64,000 nucleotides of DNA from Methylocystis sp. H62 (GCF_015709515.1 NZ_JADNQZ010000059.1:186001-250000); one strand, 5' to 3'. Counted from the first letter of the stretch, positions 51,905 through 61,358 are shown. The notes: generated by a model not told the origin, from the letters alone. Made by a program: numbers and translations.

Positions 51905-53284
51905 ATGAAAATGAAGAAAACTCCTTCCGCTTCTCGTCTTGGCTTCCTGATTGGGGCGCTGTTGTCGATGCTCGCGACAGGCGCGCCGCTTCGCGCCGAA
52001 ACCGCGACGCCCGAAACGGCGCCTGCGCCCGCGCAGTCGGCGCCGACGCCCGTTGCGCCGCCGGCGCCCGCGGCGCCGCCCGAACCTGCGCCCGTAACGT
52101 CTGCGCCGCCTGTCAGCGCCGTGCCGCAAGCGACAACGCCAGCGCCCGCTCAGACCGCGGTGAAAAAGCCAAAGCCAAAACCCACGCCGCCGCGCGAGAC
52201 GGCGCTGTCCGACGATCCGACGCCCGCATTGCAGCCTCAGACATTTTTCACCACCTCGAAAGCGGCGGACCACTATCGGCAGATCGTCGATCGCGGCGGA
52301 TGGCCGAGAGTGGGGGTCTCGCTTCGCCCTGGCGCGAAGGGACCCGCGGTGTCGACGCTGCGCCGGCGCCTCGCCGCCGAAGACGAGAGCCTCGTCGACA
52401 CGGCGAAAGAGAAGTGGGACGCCGATCTCACCGCGGCGGTGAAGCGCTTTCAGTATCGGCTGGGGCTGAAACAGACGGGCGTCGTCGCCGGCGCGACGCT
52501 ACGCGAACTCGACGTTCCGGCGGAGACCCGCTTCCATCAGCTCGAGTCCACCGCACAGCGGCTCACCGCGTTCGATTTCGCCTTTGGCCCGCGCTACATC
52601 GTCGTCAATATTCCGTCGACGGCTGTCGATGCGGTGGAAGACGATCGCGTCGTGCGCCGCTACGCCGCGATCGTCGGCGATCCCGAGCACCATTCGCCGG
52701 AACTGCAGGCAAAGGTCGTCGCGGTCAACATCAATCCGACCTGGACGGTTCCGGTCTCGATCATCAAGAACGAGATCGCCCCGAAGATGCTGAAGGACCC
52801 GACCTATCTGCAGCGCTCGCATATTCGCGTGCTCAATGCGCAACGCGAGGAGGTCGATCCGCGCTCGATCAACTGGGCGAGCGAGCGCGCCGCCCAATAC
52901 ACGCTGCGGCAGGATTCCGGCGCGGACAATTCGCTGGGCTCGATCCGTATTTCGATGCCCAATGCCCATTCCGTCTACATGCATGACACGCCGTCGCGAA
53001 ATCTCTTCGCCAATGACTATCGCTTCCTGTCGCATGGCTGCGTGCGCGTGCAGGGCGTCGTCGATCTCGCGGCCTGGCTGCTTGACGGCGAATCCGGTCC
53101 TACGATGAGCAAGGATGAAATCAACGCAAAAATTGCGTCGGGCGAACGCGAGGAGGTGAGGCTGACGCAGCATGTGCCGGTGGCGTGGGTCTATATGACC
53201 GGCTGGGCGTCGGCGGACGGCCTCGTGCATTTTCGCGACGACGTCTATCATCTCGACGAAGTGAGCGCGATTGCGGAGCAGTGA
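51905..53284 (+). CDS. L,D-transpeptidase with peptidoglycan-binding domain
   Basis: 459 residues. Signal peptide (FLIGALLSMLATGAPLRAE), then an 85-residue Pro/Ala/Lys linker, a PG_binding_1 domain (about 140-200; LRPGAKGPAVSTLRRRLAAE, AVKRFQYRLGLKQTG) and a YkuD catalytic domain (about 230-400) with H327-type VYMHDTPSRNLF and the active centre S376-H-G-C379-V-R. YcbB-like architecture. It crosslinks stem peptides 3-3. Start ATG 51905, or 51911 two codons on. Unrelated in detail to the short enzyme at 43706. Confidence 0.93.
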   Translation: MKMKKTPSASRLGFLIGALLSMLATGAPLRAETATPETAPAPAQSAPTPVAPPAPAAPPEPAPVTSAPPVSAVPQATTPAPAQTAVKKPKPKPTPPRETALSDDPTPALQPQTFFTTSKAADHYRQIVDRGGWPRVGVSLRPGAKGPAVSTLRRRLAAEDESLVDTAKEKWDADLTAAVKRFQYRLGLKQTGVVAGATLRELDVPAETRFHQLESTAQRLTAFDFAFGPRYIVVNIPSTAVDAVEDDRVVRRYAAIVGDPEHHSPELQAKVVAVNINPTWTVPVSIIKNEIAPKMLKDPTYLQRSHIRVLNAQREEVDPRSINWASERAAQYTLRQDSGADNSLGSIRISMPNAHSVYMHDTPSRNLFANDYRFLSHGCVRVQGVVDLAAWLLDGESGPTMSKDEINAKIASGEREEVRLTQHVPVAWVYMTGWASADGLVHFRDDVYHLDEVSAIAEQ

Positions 53285-53311
53285 AGCCTCGTTCGCTTGA
53301 ATGGCCCGGAT

Positions 53312-53390
53312 GTCATTCTCGGCGGACCGAAGGTCCGACCGGGAATCCAGAGCATTCCCGATCATGCGCGTCGCGCGTGTCGGGAATGGC
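53312..53390. repeat. Intergenic repeat family B, shortened copy 4
   Basis: GTCATTCTCGG, CCGAAGGTCCGACCGGGAAT, CCAGAGC, then CATTCCCGATC and GTGTCGGGAATGGC; the central part of the family is deleted (79 bp). Between convergent genes. Confidence 0.75.
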
Positions 53391-53416
53391 GCCCAAACGT
53401 ATTGTCCGTATGAGCG

Positions 53417-53857
53417 CTACAGCGTCACGCGGTAGCGAACGAAACTGTCGGCTTCAACGAATGAATCGTAGAGACGCCGCGCGCGTTCATTGTCGGCTTG
53501 CGTGTGCCAATAGAGGCGCGCCCATCCGCGAGCGCGTCCAAGATCGATGAGGTCTTGAACGAGCGCGCGGCCCAGGCCCGCGCCCCGAAGCGTTGGATCG
53601 ACGAAAAGGTCTTCGAGGTAACACGTCGGCGAGGAGGTCCAACTGCTTTCATGCAGCACAGAGACCGAGAAGCCGACGACGCGCGCGTTTCTTTCCGCGA
53701 TCCGTCCAATCATCGTGGATGTCGGGTCGAGCAGGCGGCGCAAGGTCAATTCCGTCACGTCGATCGGCACAGACGTTGCGTAAAATTCGTTATAGCTTGC
53801 CCAGAGCCTGCGCCACGCCGTGGCGTCCCACTCGCGAATGTCCCGGATGAGCGTCAT
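53417..53857 (-). CDS. GNAT N-acetyltransferase
   Basis: 146 residues. GNAT core: MTLIRDIREWDATAWRRLW, GFSVSVLHESSW, CYLEDLFVDPTLRGAGLGRAL with the acetyl-CoA pyrophosphate loop RGAGLGRA, then LYWHTQADNERARRLYDSF. Resembles amine/amino-acid acetyltransferases. ATG 53857 overlaps the upstream permease stop in ATGA, so it is translationally coupled to the ABC transporter and may act on the transported compound. Confidence 0.9.
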   Translation of the reverse strand: MTLIRDIREWDATAWRRLWASYNEFYATSVPIDVTELTLRRLLDPTSTMIGRIAERNARVVGFSVSVLHESSWTSSPTCYLEDLFVDPTLRGAGLGRALVQDLIDLGRARGWARLYWHTQADNERARRLYDSFVEADSFVRYRVTL

Positions 53858-54651
53858 TCGTCTTGCGCTCTGGCGCTTTCGTGCCAGCCGCGCAGCAGAA
53901 CATAGGAGAACGCGGCGAGCGCGCCGTAGATCGCCAGCCCGCTCAGCGAGATGAGCGCCAGCGCCGCGAACATGCGCGGGATGTCGAGACGGAATCCCGC
54001 CTCGACGATGCGATAGGCGAGGCCGGTTCCCTGACCCGAGGCGCCGGCCGCGAGTTCAGCGACGATGGCGCCGATGAGCGCCAGTCCGCCGCCGATGCGC
54101 AGGCCAGCGAGGAATTGCGGCAGCGCCGAGGGCAGTCGCAGATAAATCAGCTTCTGCCATGGCGAGGCGCGATAAAGGTCAAACAGATCGCGCAAGCCGA
54201 AGTCGACGGAGGCGAGTCCGAGCGAGGTATTCGAAAGAATCGGAAAGAAGGCGACGAGAAAGGCGCAGACCAGCACTGCATTGCCGGGTTGCAGATAAAC
54301 CAGCAGCAAAGGCGCGATGGCGATGATCGGCGTGACCTGCAAGGTGATGGCGAAGGGCAGCAGCGCGCGCTCCAGCCATTTCGATTGCGCGATGAGCAGC
54401 GCCAGCGCCACGCCGCAGATGGTGGCGACGACAAGCGCCTCGAAGGTGACGCCGAGCGTCATCATCAGCGACGAGAACAGGAGTTCACGGTCCTCGACGA
54501 GTTTGGCGAGGATGACGCTCGGCGCCGGGAGAATATAAGGCGGGATGTTTTTCCAGCGCACGAGCGCTTCCCACAGCGCGAGCGCTAAGAAAAGAACCGC
54601 GAGCGGCACGCCGATGTCGCGCCAGGGGATCGCGCTTGGTTTCTGGATCAC
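53854..54651 (-). CDS. ABC transporter permease (NitT/TauT/HMP type)
   Basis: 265 residues, six helices. The BPD-permease EAA-type loop is LFDLYRASPWQKLIYLRLPSALPQFLAGLRI, and IGAIVAELAAGASGQGTGL follows as in taurine/nitrate/pyrimidine-precursor importers. The GTG start at 54651 overlaps the ATPase stop (GTGA), which decides it against an upstream in-frame start at 54702. Middle gene of the transporter operon. Confidence 0.9.
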   Translation of the reverse strand: MIQKPSAIPWRDIGVPLAVLFLALALWEALVRWKNIPPYILPAPSVILAKLVEDRELLFSSLMMTLGVTFEALVVATICGVALALLIAQSKWLERALLPFAITLQVTPIIAIAPLLLVYLQPGNAVLVCAFLVAFFPILSNTSLGLASVDFGLRDLFDLYRASPWQKLIYLRLPSALPQFLAGLRIGGGLALIGAIVAELAAGASGQGTGLAYRIVEAGFRLDIPRMFAALALISLSGLAIYGALAAFSYVLLRGWHESARAQDE

Positions 54652-55442
54652 GGCGTCGCTTCTTCGATCGAGACGCGAAGCGCCCGCGACGCCCGGCGAC
54701 ACACGTCGGCGAAGATCTTGCTCGAGCGATAGTCGTCGTCGCGGGGAATCTCCGGGTCGATCTCGATCTCGTCGACGAGTCTGCCGGCGCGCCGCGACAT
54801 CACCACGATGCGCGTCGAGAGATAGGCGGCTTCGAACACCGAATGGGTGACGAAGACGATCGTCGCGCCGAACCGGCGTTTGAGCGCGAGAAGATCGTCA
54901 TTGAGTTTGAAGCGCGTCACCTCGTCGAGGGCGGCGAAAGGTTCGTCCATCATCATCAGCGTGGGCCGCGTCACCAGGGCGCGGGCGATGGCGCAGCGCA
55001 TCCGCATCCCGCCGGAGAGTTCTCGCGGCAGCGCGCGCGAAAAGTTGAGCAGACCGACATGCGCGAGCGCCTCTTCGATGCGCGGCGACGCCGCTTCGCG
55101 TGGAACGCCCTTGAGCCGCAGCGGCAGAAAGACATTGTCGAAGACGCTCGCCCAGGGTAGCAGCGTCGCATCCTGGAACACGACGCCGATATTGTTCTTC
55201 ACTTGAGGCGCGCTCCAGTCGATCGCGCCTGCCGTCGGGCTCGCGAGCCCCGCTATCAGCCGCAACACCGTCGACTTGCCGCAGCCCGAGGGACCGAGCA
55301 GCGTCAGGATCTCGCCTTCGCGCACGTCGAGATCATAGTCGGCGAGGGCGACGAGCCCGCTTGGGAAAATCTTGCCGACGGCGCGCAGCGAAACCAGCGC
55401 GGGCGCCGTCACTTGCACATCCGCGATGTCACGCGCGCTCAT
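54648..55442 (-). CDS. ABC transporter ATP-binding protein
   Basis: 264 residues. Walker A GPSGCGKST (50-58), Q-loop FQDATLLPW, signature LSGGM (142-146) and Walker B LMMMDEP (162-168) with FAALDEVTR; H-switch FVTHSVFEA. Group of SsuB/TauB/ThiZ-like importers. ATG 55442, 15 bp after the substrate-binding protein gene. Confidence 0.94.
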   Translation of the reverse strand: MSARDIADVQVTAPALVSLRAVGKIFPSGLVALADYDLDVREGEILTLLGPSGCGKSTVLRLIAGLASPTAGAIDWSAPQVKNNIGVVFQDATLLPWASVFDNVFLPLRLKGVPREAASPRIEEALAHVGLLNFSRALPRELSGGMRMRCAIARALVTRPTLMMMDEPFAALDEVTRFKLNDDLLALKRRFGATIVFVTHSVFEAAYLSTRIVVMSRRAGRLVDEIEIDPEIPRDDDYRSSKIFADVCRRASRALRVSIEEATP

Positions 55443-55457
55443 GTCGGATCCCTGGCG

Positions 55458-56444
55458 TCATTTCGGCCGCAGCTCCATGCCGACCTTCTTGCCGATGAAA
55501 CGCAGCGTGTAGCCGCGTTTGTAATCGATGTCGGCGGGAACCACGCCGGCCTTCGCCATCTTATCGAAAAAGCTCTTCATTCGCGCGTCGGTGATGACGC
55601 CGACGCCATAGGTCAGCGCGTCGCCGGAATCGACGATCCCGCGCTCCTTCATTTTGGCGAGAGAATAGGCGATCTGACCGTCGGTCATCTCCGGATTGTC
55701 GCGCTTGATCATCGCATTGGCTTGAGCATTGTCGCCGTAGAGATAATTGTACCAGCCGACAATCGAGGCGTCGACGAAGCGCTGCACGAGGTCGGGAGTC
55801 TTGGCGATTGTGTCGGCGCGCGACTCGATCGTCGTCGAATAGCCGTCATAGCCGTAGTCGTGCAAAAGAAAGACATTGGGCGTGAAACCGCCCGCGCGCT
55901 CGATCGCGTAGGGCTCAGAGGTGAGAATTCCCTCCTGAATCGATGTCTTGTCGGCAAGAAAAGGCGCCGAGTTGAAATTATAGGGCTTGGCGTTTTGGTC
56001 CTTGAACCCATAGGCCTGCTTCAGCCATTGCCAGACGGAAGCGCGCATGTCGCTGGCGATGAAGGCCGTCGCCTTGGGCAGATCTTCGAAACGATCGAGG
56101 CCGACGCCGGGATGCGACATGAAAATCACCGGATCGACCTGAAACATGCTGGCGACGGTGACGACCGGCACGTTCTGCTGCACCGATTCGAACATCTGGA
56201 TGGTGTTCGCGCCCATCGCGAAGTCGACCCGGCCTGCGGCGAGCAGCAGCCGCGCGTTGAGCTGCGGACCGCCTTGCAAAAGGGTCACGTCGAGTCCGTA
56301 TCGCGCATAAGTGCCGTCGGCGATAGCCTGATAGAATCCGCCGTGCTCGGCTTGCGCCCGCCAATTGGTGGCGAAGCGCACCTTGTCGAGCGCGAGGGCG
56401 GGCGCCGCGATGAGGAGAGCGATGAGCAAGGCGACAAGGCGCAT
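55458..56444 (-). CDS. NMT1/THI5-like ABC substrate-binding protein
   Basis: 328 residues with a signal peptide (MRLVALLIALLIAAPALA). The THI5/NMT1 fold opens with KVRFATNWRAQAEHGGFYQA, then YGLDVTLLQGGPQLNARLLLAAGRVDFAMG. It is closest in pattern to binders of pyrimidine thiamin precursors or riboflavin (RibY-like), but no THI-box or FMN riboswitch is visible upstream, so the ligand is unassigned. First transporter gene, 50 bp after pmbA. Confidence 0.9.
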   Translation of the reverse strand: MRLVALLIALLIAAPALALDKVRFATNWRAQAEHGGFYQAIADGTYARYGLDVTLLQGGPQLNARLLLAAGRVDFAMGANTIQMFESVQQNVPVVTVASMFQVDPVIFMSHPGVGLDRFEDLPKATAFIASDMRASVWQWLKQAYGFKDQNAKPYNFNSAPFLADKTSIQEGILTSEPYAIERAGGFTPNVFLLHDYGYDGYSTTIESRADTIAKTPDLVQRFVDASIVGWYNYLYGDNAQANAMIKRDNPEMTDGQIAYSLAKMKERGIVDSGDALTYGVGVITDARMKSFFDKMAKAGVVPADIDYKRGYTLRFIGKKVGMELRPK

Positions 56445-56494
56445 GGTGCGGCTCCGGCTGCGAGGCGCGCATCATACATGAACGCGCGCGGGCT

Positions 56495-57829
56495 CTATAT
56501 CCCGCTCGACTTCGACGAGAAATTGAAGCCTTCGACGAGCATCGCCGGCGCCGCCGGCGCGCCGCCTTCGCCCGCCGCGCGCCAGGTCCGACGCGTTGGA
56601 CCGAGCGCCTTGATGTTGCTGAACAGCTCGCCCAGTCGCTGATTGAAGCGCATGTTGCGCATCGGCGCGACGATGCGGCCGTTCTCGATGAGGAAATTGC
56701 CGTCGCGCGTGAGGCCGGTCAGCAGCAGGCTCTTCCGGTCGACGATATTGGTGTACCAAAGTCTCGTCACCAGAACGCCGCGCCGCACCGAGCGCACCAT
56801 ATCGTCGATCGAAACATCGCCGCCCGACATGACGAAATTGCGTACAAATGGAATTGCTTCCGCTCCGGTCTTTTGCGCCCACGCGCGCGAACGATAGAGC
56901 GTGGTCACGACGCCGTTCTCAACGAAGGCGCGGGCGCGATGCGGCACGCCCTCGAAGCCGAAGGCGGCTTCAGGCGCCAGCGGATCGGCCGGATCGACGC
57001 GGATCGTGAGCTGTTCGTCAAAGAGCTTCTCACCCAAATGCGCTCCGCCGCCAGGACGCGCGAAGAAGCTTCTCCCCTCGTCGGCGGCGCGCGCCTCCAT
57101 CGTTCTGATGAGCCAGAAGGCAAGCTCCGCCGTCGCATCCGGTTCGAGAACGACGGTATAGGCGCCGGGTTCGAGATCAACAGGCGTCGCGTCATACGCG
57201 CCCTTGGCGCAGGCGACGCGCGCGATTCGCTCGGCGTCGAGACGATCCGCAAAGAACTGATGCGCGCCCGCCCAGCCCGACCAAGCATCGGCGCGGTTGC
57301 GCGCCGTGGCGGAAAGATCGATTTCGCTGCGCCGCTCATAGGCGAAAAGGCCGGCGCTCGTCGCATATGCGTTGAATCGCCTTGCCGTCGTCGCGCAGCC
57401 GAAGGTGTCGACGCCGATGCGCGCGCCTTCCGCGATGACGCGCGCGGCCGCGTCGGCGAGCGCGTCGAGGCGCAGATTGGCGGTCGCGTCGTCATAGCGG
57501 TCGGAAAAGCCGTAATTCTGCGGGCCGAGCGGCGCGACATAATCCGGGTCGACGGGCAATAGGCGCGCGATTTCTTCCGAGCGCGCCACGGCCGCGGCCA
57601 CAGCCTCGTCGTCAAAGCGCGAGGTGCTGCAGGAGCCGATGCGCCCGCCGATATGCGATGAGATTCGCAGATTGGCTTCCGCGGTCGCAAGATTGGTCGT
57701 CGCGCCGGCGCGCGCGAAACGCAGACTCTGGTCCAAGCCGCCGTGAATCTGCACCGTGCAGGCATCGGCTTTGGAGCGCGCGAGAACTTTGTCGGCGATC
57801 GACTTTGCGTCGTCTGAAGAAAGGAACAT
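56495..57829 (-). CDS. pmbA: TldE/PmbA-family protein
   Basis: 444 residues; non-metal partner of the TldD/TldE protease that trims modified peptides and degrades unfolded ones. Typical PmbA features are the N-terminal AKSIADKVLARSKADACTVQ, RISSHIGGRIGSCSTSRFDD and a C-terminal LLTGLTRDGNFLIENGRIVAPMRN region. It lacks the HExxxH of TldD, as expected. ATG 57829 is 3 bp after the tldD stop. Confidence 0.9.
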   Translation of the reverse strand: MFLSSDDAKSIADKVLARSKADACTVQIHGGLDQSLRFARAGATTNLATAEANLRISSHIGGRIGSCSTSRFDDEAVAAAVARSEEIARLLPVDPDYVAPLGPQNYGFSDRYDDATANLRLDALADAAARVIAEGARIGVDTFGCATTARRFNAYATSAGLFAYERRSEIDLSATARNRADAWSGWAGAHQFFADRLDAERIARVACAKGAYDATPVDLEPGAYTVVLEPDATAELAFWLIRTMEARAADEGRSFFARPGGGAHLGEKLFDEQLTIRVDPADPLAPEAAFGFEGVPHRARAFVENGVVTTLYRSRAWAQKTGAEAIPFVRNFVMSGGDVSIDDMVRSVRRGVLVTRLWYTNIVDRKSLLLTGLTRDGNFLIENGRIVAPMRNMRFNQRLGELFSNIKALGPTRRTWRAAGEGGAPAAPAMLVEGFNFSSKSSGI

Positions 57830-57832
57830 GCT

Positions 57833-59365
57833 CTATGCGTCGTCGCTCGTGCTCAGCACGCGCACATTGCGAAACAGCGCCGGCGGGCTGCCATGCGAGA
57901 CAGGCGCCAGCTGCACTGGCTCGGCCTTGCCGCAGGTGAAGGTGCCGTCGAGATGATAGGCGCTCGCATCGCACAGGCCCGAAAGCGAATTCCAAAATTG
58001 CGTGGTGCGGCCCTGATAGGCGCCGTCGCGCAGCAGATCGCCGAGCTTGCCGTTCTTGATCTCATAGAACAGCTGGCCGCCGAACTGGAAATTGTCGCGC
58101 TGCTGATCGATGCTCCAGCTGCCGGCGCCGACGACGTAAATGCCGTTCTCGACATCGTTGATGAGATCGCTGAAGGAGCATTTCTGAGGATTGGGCTTGA
58201 GCGAGATGTTTGGCATGCGCTGAATGGGAAACGTCGTCGGACTGTCCGCATAGGCGCAGCCGTTCGAATGCGACAGGCCGATGAGATGCGCCTGTCCAAG
58301 CGCCATCTGGAAATTCCTGAACACGCCCTTTTCGACGATGGCGAAGTCGGCGGCTTCCGCGGGGGCGCCGTCGTCGTCGAAGCCGATCGTGGCGAGCGCG
58401 CCGGGCTGCGCGCGATCGGCGACGATCGTCATCAATTCGGAGCCGAACTGCAGTTCGTTGAGCATATGCGGTTTGACGAAGCTCGTTCCGGCGAAATTCG
58501 CCTCCCAGCCGAGCACGCGGTCGAGCTCGGTCGAATGGCCGACCGTCTCGTGAATCGTGAGCCACAGATTCGTTGGGTCGATCACGACGTCGTAGTCGCC
58601 CGGCGTCACCGGTTTGGCGCCAAGCTTCGCGCGCGCCTCCTCGCCGGCCCGCGCGGCGTCCTCGATCAGGCCGGCGCCGACGATATAGTCCCAGCCGGCG
58701 CCGCGCGCCGGCGCCAGGCAATCGCGCGTCGCGAAACGGCCGCTGGCGCGGTCGATGGCTGTCGCCTGAAAGTTCGGCGCGACGCGCGTGCGGGTTTGAT
58801 GAATGCGGCTGCCAAGACTATTGGCGAAGAATCGCTCTTCGCAGGTGGCCGAAAGCGACGCGGAACAAAAATCCGCGCCATGATCACGCGCGCTGGCGAT
58901 GATCGAAAGCAGCAGGTCGGCCTTCTCGCCCGCGGACACTTCGAAGGGATCGACGCCCATGGGCATGATCCATTCGGCTTCATGCACGGGCAGCAGCTCA
59001 AGCGCGATCGGCTGGGTTTGTATCCGCTTCACCGCGCGGGCGTTCTCCAGGGCGCGCTCGACGCCATCGCGCAGGCTCTGCGGATCGAGCCGCCGCGCGC
59101 CATAAAATCCCCAGCAGCCGTCGAGCAGCACGCGCATGCCGAAGCCTTGCGACGCCCGCTCGTCGAAACTTTCCAAGCGGTCGTCCTTGGCGAAGGCATA
59201 TTCGCGCCGCGTTTCGCCGATTCTGACGTCGGCGTAACTGGCGCCGTTTCGCCTCGCGCCCGTCAGCGCGATATCGGCGAGATCGTAGAGCAGCGCGCGG
59301 TCCAGCGCGAAGGCGCTGCGGCCGCTCGCGCATGAGGCTTCGGTCGTCGAAGGCGTGGCCGCCAT
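57833..59365 (-). CDS. tldD: TldD-family metalloprotease
   Basis: 510 residues; catalytic subunit of the TldD/TldE heterodimer. The zinc site is HETVGH (H272, E273, H277) followed by STELDRVLGWEANFAGTSF; the C-terminal third carries NISLKPNPQKCSFSDLINDV and GSWSIDQQRDNFQFGGQ blocks. In E. coli the pair matures microcin B17 and degrades CcdA. ATG 59365. It heads tldD-pmbA, possibly continuing into the ABC transporter genes. Confidence 0.93.
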   Translation of the reverse strand: MAATPSTTEASCASGRSAFALDRALLYDLADIALTGARRNGASYADVRIGETRREYAFAKDDRLESFDERASQGFGMRVLLDGCWGFYGARRLDPQSLRDGVERALENARAVKRIQTQPIALELLPVHEAEWIMPMGVDPFEVSAGEKADLLLSIIASARDHGADFCSASLSATCEERFFANSLGSRIHQTRTRVAPNFQATAIDRASGRFATRDCLAPARGAGWDYIVGAGLIEDAARAGEEARAKLGAKPVTPGDYDVVIDPTNLWLTIHETVGHSTELDRVLGWEANFAGTSFVKPHMLNELQFGSELMTIVADRAQPGALATIGFDDDGAPAEAADFAIVEKGVFRNFQMALGQAHLIGLSHSNGCAYADSPTTFPIQRMPNISLKPNPQKCSFSDLINDVENGIYVVGAGSWSIDQQRDNFQFGGQLFYEIKNGKLGDLLRDGAYQGRTTQFWNSLSGLCDASAYHLDGTFTCGKAEPVQLAPVSHGSPPALFRNVRVLSTSDDA

Positions 59366-59425
59366 TGGTCGCTCCAGAATTCCCTCATATGGTGGTCGTT
59401 TCGGCGGTCATTTGCAATCGCCGTG

Positions 59426-60115
59426 TTACGGTTGCGCTTCGCCGTTCCATCCGCATGCGGCGAGCGCCTGGCGCATATGCGCGGGCGGCGCAGCGACGGC
59501 TTCCACGGGCGGCTTGCCGTCCTGCATCGGCACGCTCACCGCGCGCGCATGAAGATGTAGCGGGGCTGAGTCCTCGCGGCGACCTGAGCCGTAGATGGGA
59601 TCGCCGAGGATCGGCCAGCCCATCGCCTGGGCATGCACGCGGATCTGATGCGTGCGGCCGGTGTGCGGCGTGAATTCGATGAACGTCAGCGCGCTGTCCG
59701 GACTTCCGCCAAGCACGCGCCAGGAGGTGCGAGCGGGCAGACCCAGAGGGTCCGGCTGCATCCACCAGCCGCGCGTGGCGTCAAGGCGTCCGAGCGGGAG
59801 GTCGATTTCCCCTTCTTGGCCCGCCGGGGCCCCTTCGACCACCGCCCAGTATGTCTTGCCGATGCGGCCGGACTTGAACAGGCCGCCGAGCCGCTCGAGA
59901 GCCTTACGGTGGCGCCCAAGAACGAGGCAACCGGATGTGTCCTTGTCCAGTCGGTGGGCCAGCGCCGGCGGCCGGGGCAGGCCAAAGCGCAGCTGGTCGA
60001 AGGCGTCTTCAAGGCTCGCGCCGCCCTTCGGCCCGCGATGGACGGCGACGCCGGCGGGCTTGTCGATGATCAGCATCAGCCCGTCGCGGTGGAGCAGGCG
60101 AGAAAGGAGGTCCAT
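59426..60115 (-). CDS. RluA-family RNA pseudouridine synthase
   Basis: 229 residues. Catalytic motif HRLDKDTSG with Asp57; LIIDKPAGVAVHRG at 15-28; the C-terminal block TGRTHQIRVHAQAMGWPILGDPIYG is diagnostic. There is no S4 domain, so it resembles the short RluA/TruC-type enzymes; the target uridine in rRNA or tRNA is unknown. ATG 60115. It lies upstream of tldD on the same strand with a 60-bp gap. Confidence 0.93.
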   Translation of the reverse strand: MDLLSRLLHRDGLMLIIDKPAGVAVHRGPKGGASLEDAFDQLRFGLPRPPALAHRLDKDTSGCLVLGRHRKALERLGGLFKSGRIGKTYWAVVEGAPAGQEGEIDLPLGRLDATRGWWMQPDPLGLPARTSWRVLGGSPDSALTFIEFTPHTGRTHQIRVHAQAMGWPILGDPIYGSGRREDSAPLHLHARAVSVPMQDGKPPVEAVAAPPAHMRQALAACGWNGEAQP

Positions 60116-60444
60116 GGCGGGCTTATAGCAGCGCCGCGCGCAAGACGGCGCTATTTCACGACCGGCGCGGCTTTCCTGAGTGAATCCACGCCGCGATGAA
60201 TTCTCCGTCGTGGAAACAGCTCAATATCGAATGCTTGGCGGCGTTATAGAGAGTCGGCGGTCGGCGAAATACTCGACGAGTTTTCCCGTATATTTGACAG
60301 AGGCCGATGCGCCGACGTGCTGGTGCGCGTCGTTGACGCCGTTCATGAGGACGACCTTGTCGGGGTCCAAAACAAGCCGACATGGACGCCGAATGGCTGC
60401 TATTGAGCGATCCGGCGACGTTGAAACTCTGCATCCGAGGAACA
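60116..60444. other. Gene-free stretch, possible gene remnant
   Basis: 329 bp between divergent genes. A minus-strand frame (60221-60445) reads VVLMNGVNDAHQHVGA and SVKYTGKLVEYFADRRL, which looks more protein-like than chance, but it has no ribosome site and overlaps the start of the hydratase-like gene. It could be a decayed gene. Nothing else seen. Confidence 0.35.
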
Positions 60445-61245
60445 ATGGCGATTATATCTGCGACCCCGAAGCTGCGCGTCACAATCGAATTCGGCGTGGC
60501 GCGCCTCTACATCGAAAATCCCGCCAAGCGGAATGCATTCGATTTCGAGATGTGGCGCGCGCTGCCGCCGCTGCTGCGCGCCGTCGACGCGGCGGAGGAC
60601 GCGCGCATCCTCGTCATCAGCGGAGCGCCGGGTCTGCCGTTCTGTTCCGGCGCCGACATCAGCGAATTCTCCAACCTGCGTGCGACGAGCGAAGGCGGGC
60701 GCATCTATGAGGACGCCAATGTCGAGGCCTTCGACTCGATTTCGAATCTCTCCAAGCCGACGATCGCGGCCGTGTCGGGCTTCTGCATGGGCGGCGGATT
60801 CGGAATCGCCGCGGCCTGCGACCTGCGCATCGCCGATGGGCAAGCGACATTCGCGATTCCGGCGGCGAAGCTCGGCGTCGGCTATCCGCCGGCGGCGATG
60901 GCCTATGTCGTCGCCGCCGTCGGCCCGCAACTGGCGTTCGATCTCTTTTACACGGCGCGCCGCTTGACTGCTGATGAAGCCAAGGAGCGCGGCTTCGTCA
61001 GCCGCCTGTTCGCCACCGAGAGTTTTGAAGGCGCCGTGCATGCGCTCGCAGAAAACATCGCCGGCGGCGCGCCTCTGACACTGCGCGCCGCCAAGGCGGC
61101 GATCCGCGCCGCCGCGCGCCTGCCCGGCGCCTCATCGCATGAGCAATGCGAAGCGCTGACGCGCGCCTGTTTCGACAGCGCCGATTACATGGAAGGGCGC
61201 GCCGCATTCCTGGAGAAGCGGGAGCCGAATTTTACCGGGCGCTGA
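60445..61245 (+). CDS. Enoyl-CoA hydratase/isomerase family protein
   Basis: 266 residues, crotonase fold. CoA-binding and oxyanion-hole segments: ARLYIENPAKRNAFDFEMW, ISGAPGLPFCSGADISEF, and SGFCMGGGFGIAAACDLRI. The two catalytic Glu of true hydratases appear replaced: the usual PE..LG reads PAAKLGVGYPPAAMAY. It may therefore catalyse isomerisation, decarboxylation or hydrolysis. GAGGAACA directly before ATG 60445 fixes the start; an in-frame upstream start (60382) is unlikely. Confidence 0.88.
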   Translation: MAIISATPKLRVTIEFGVARLYIENPAKRNAFDFEMWRALPPLLRAVDAAEDARILVISGAPGLPFCSGADISEFSNLRATSEGGRIYEDANVEAFDSISNLSKPTIAAVSGFCMGGGFGIAAACDLRIADGQATFAIPAAKLGVGYPPAAMAYVVAAVGPQLAFDLFYTARRLTADEAKERGFVSRLFATESFEGAVHALAENIAGGAPLTLRAAKAAIRAAARLPGASSHEQCEALTRACFDSADYMEGRAAFLEKREPNFTGR

Positions 61246-61358
61246 CGCGCCTCGCAGCCGGGGCGCGCGCCGTGGGCGATGGGTCGTCGCCAGCGGAAAC
61301 GCGCGCTCTGCTTATGCCAGTGCTTCGAACTCGGGTTAATTTCAGCTTTCTTTCAGCC

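Noticed and set aside
55458-56444. Assignment of the importer to thiamin precursor or riboflavin
   Set aside because: The fold is shared by many ligands and no riboswitch or biosynthetic gene is next to it.
60221-60445. Minus-strand 74-residue frame with GVNDAHQHVGA
   Set aside because: No start signal, overlaps the hydratase-like gene start; at most a remnant, recorded only in the gene-free stretch note.
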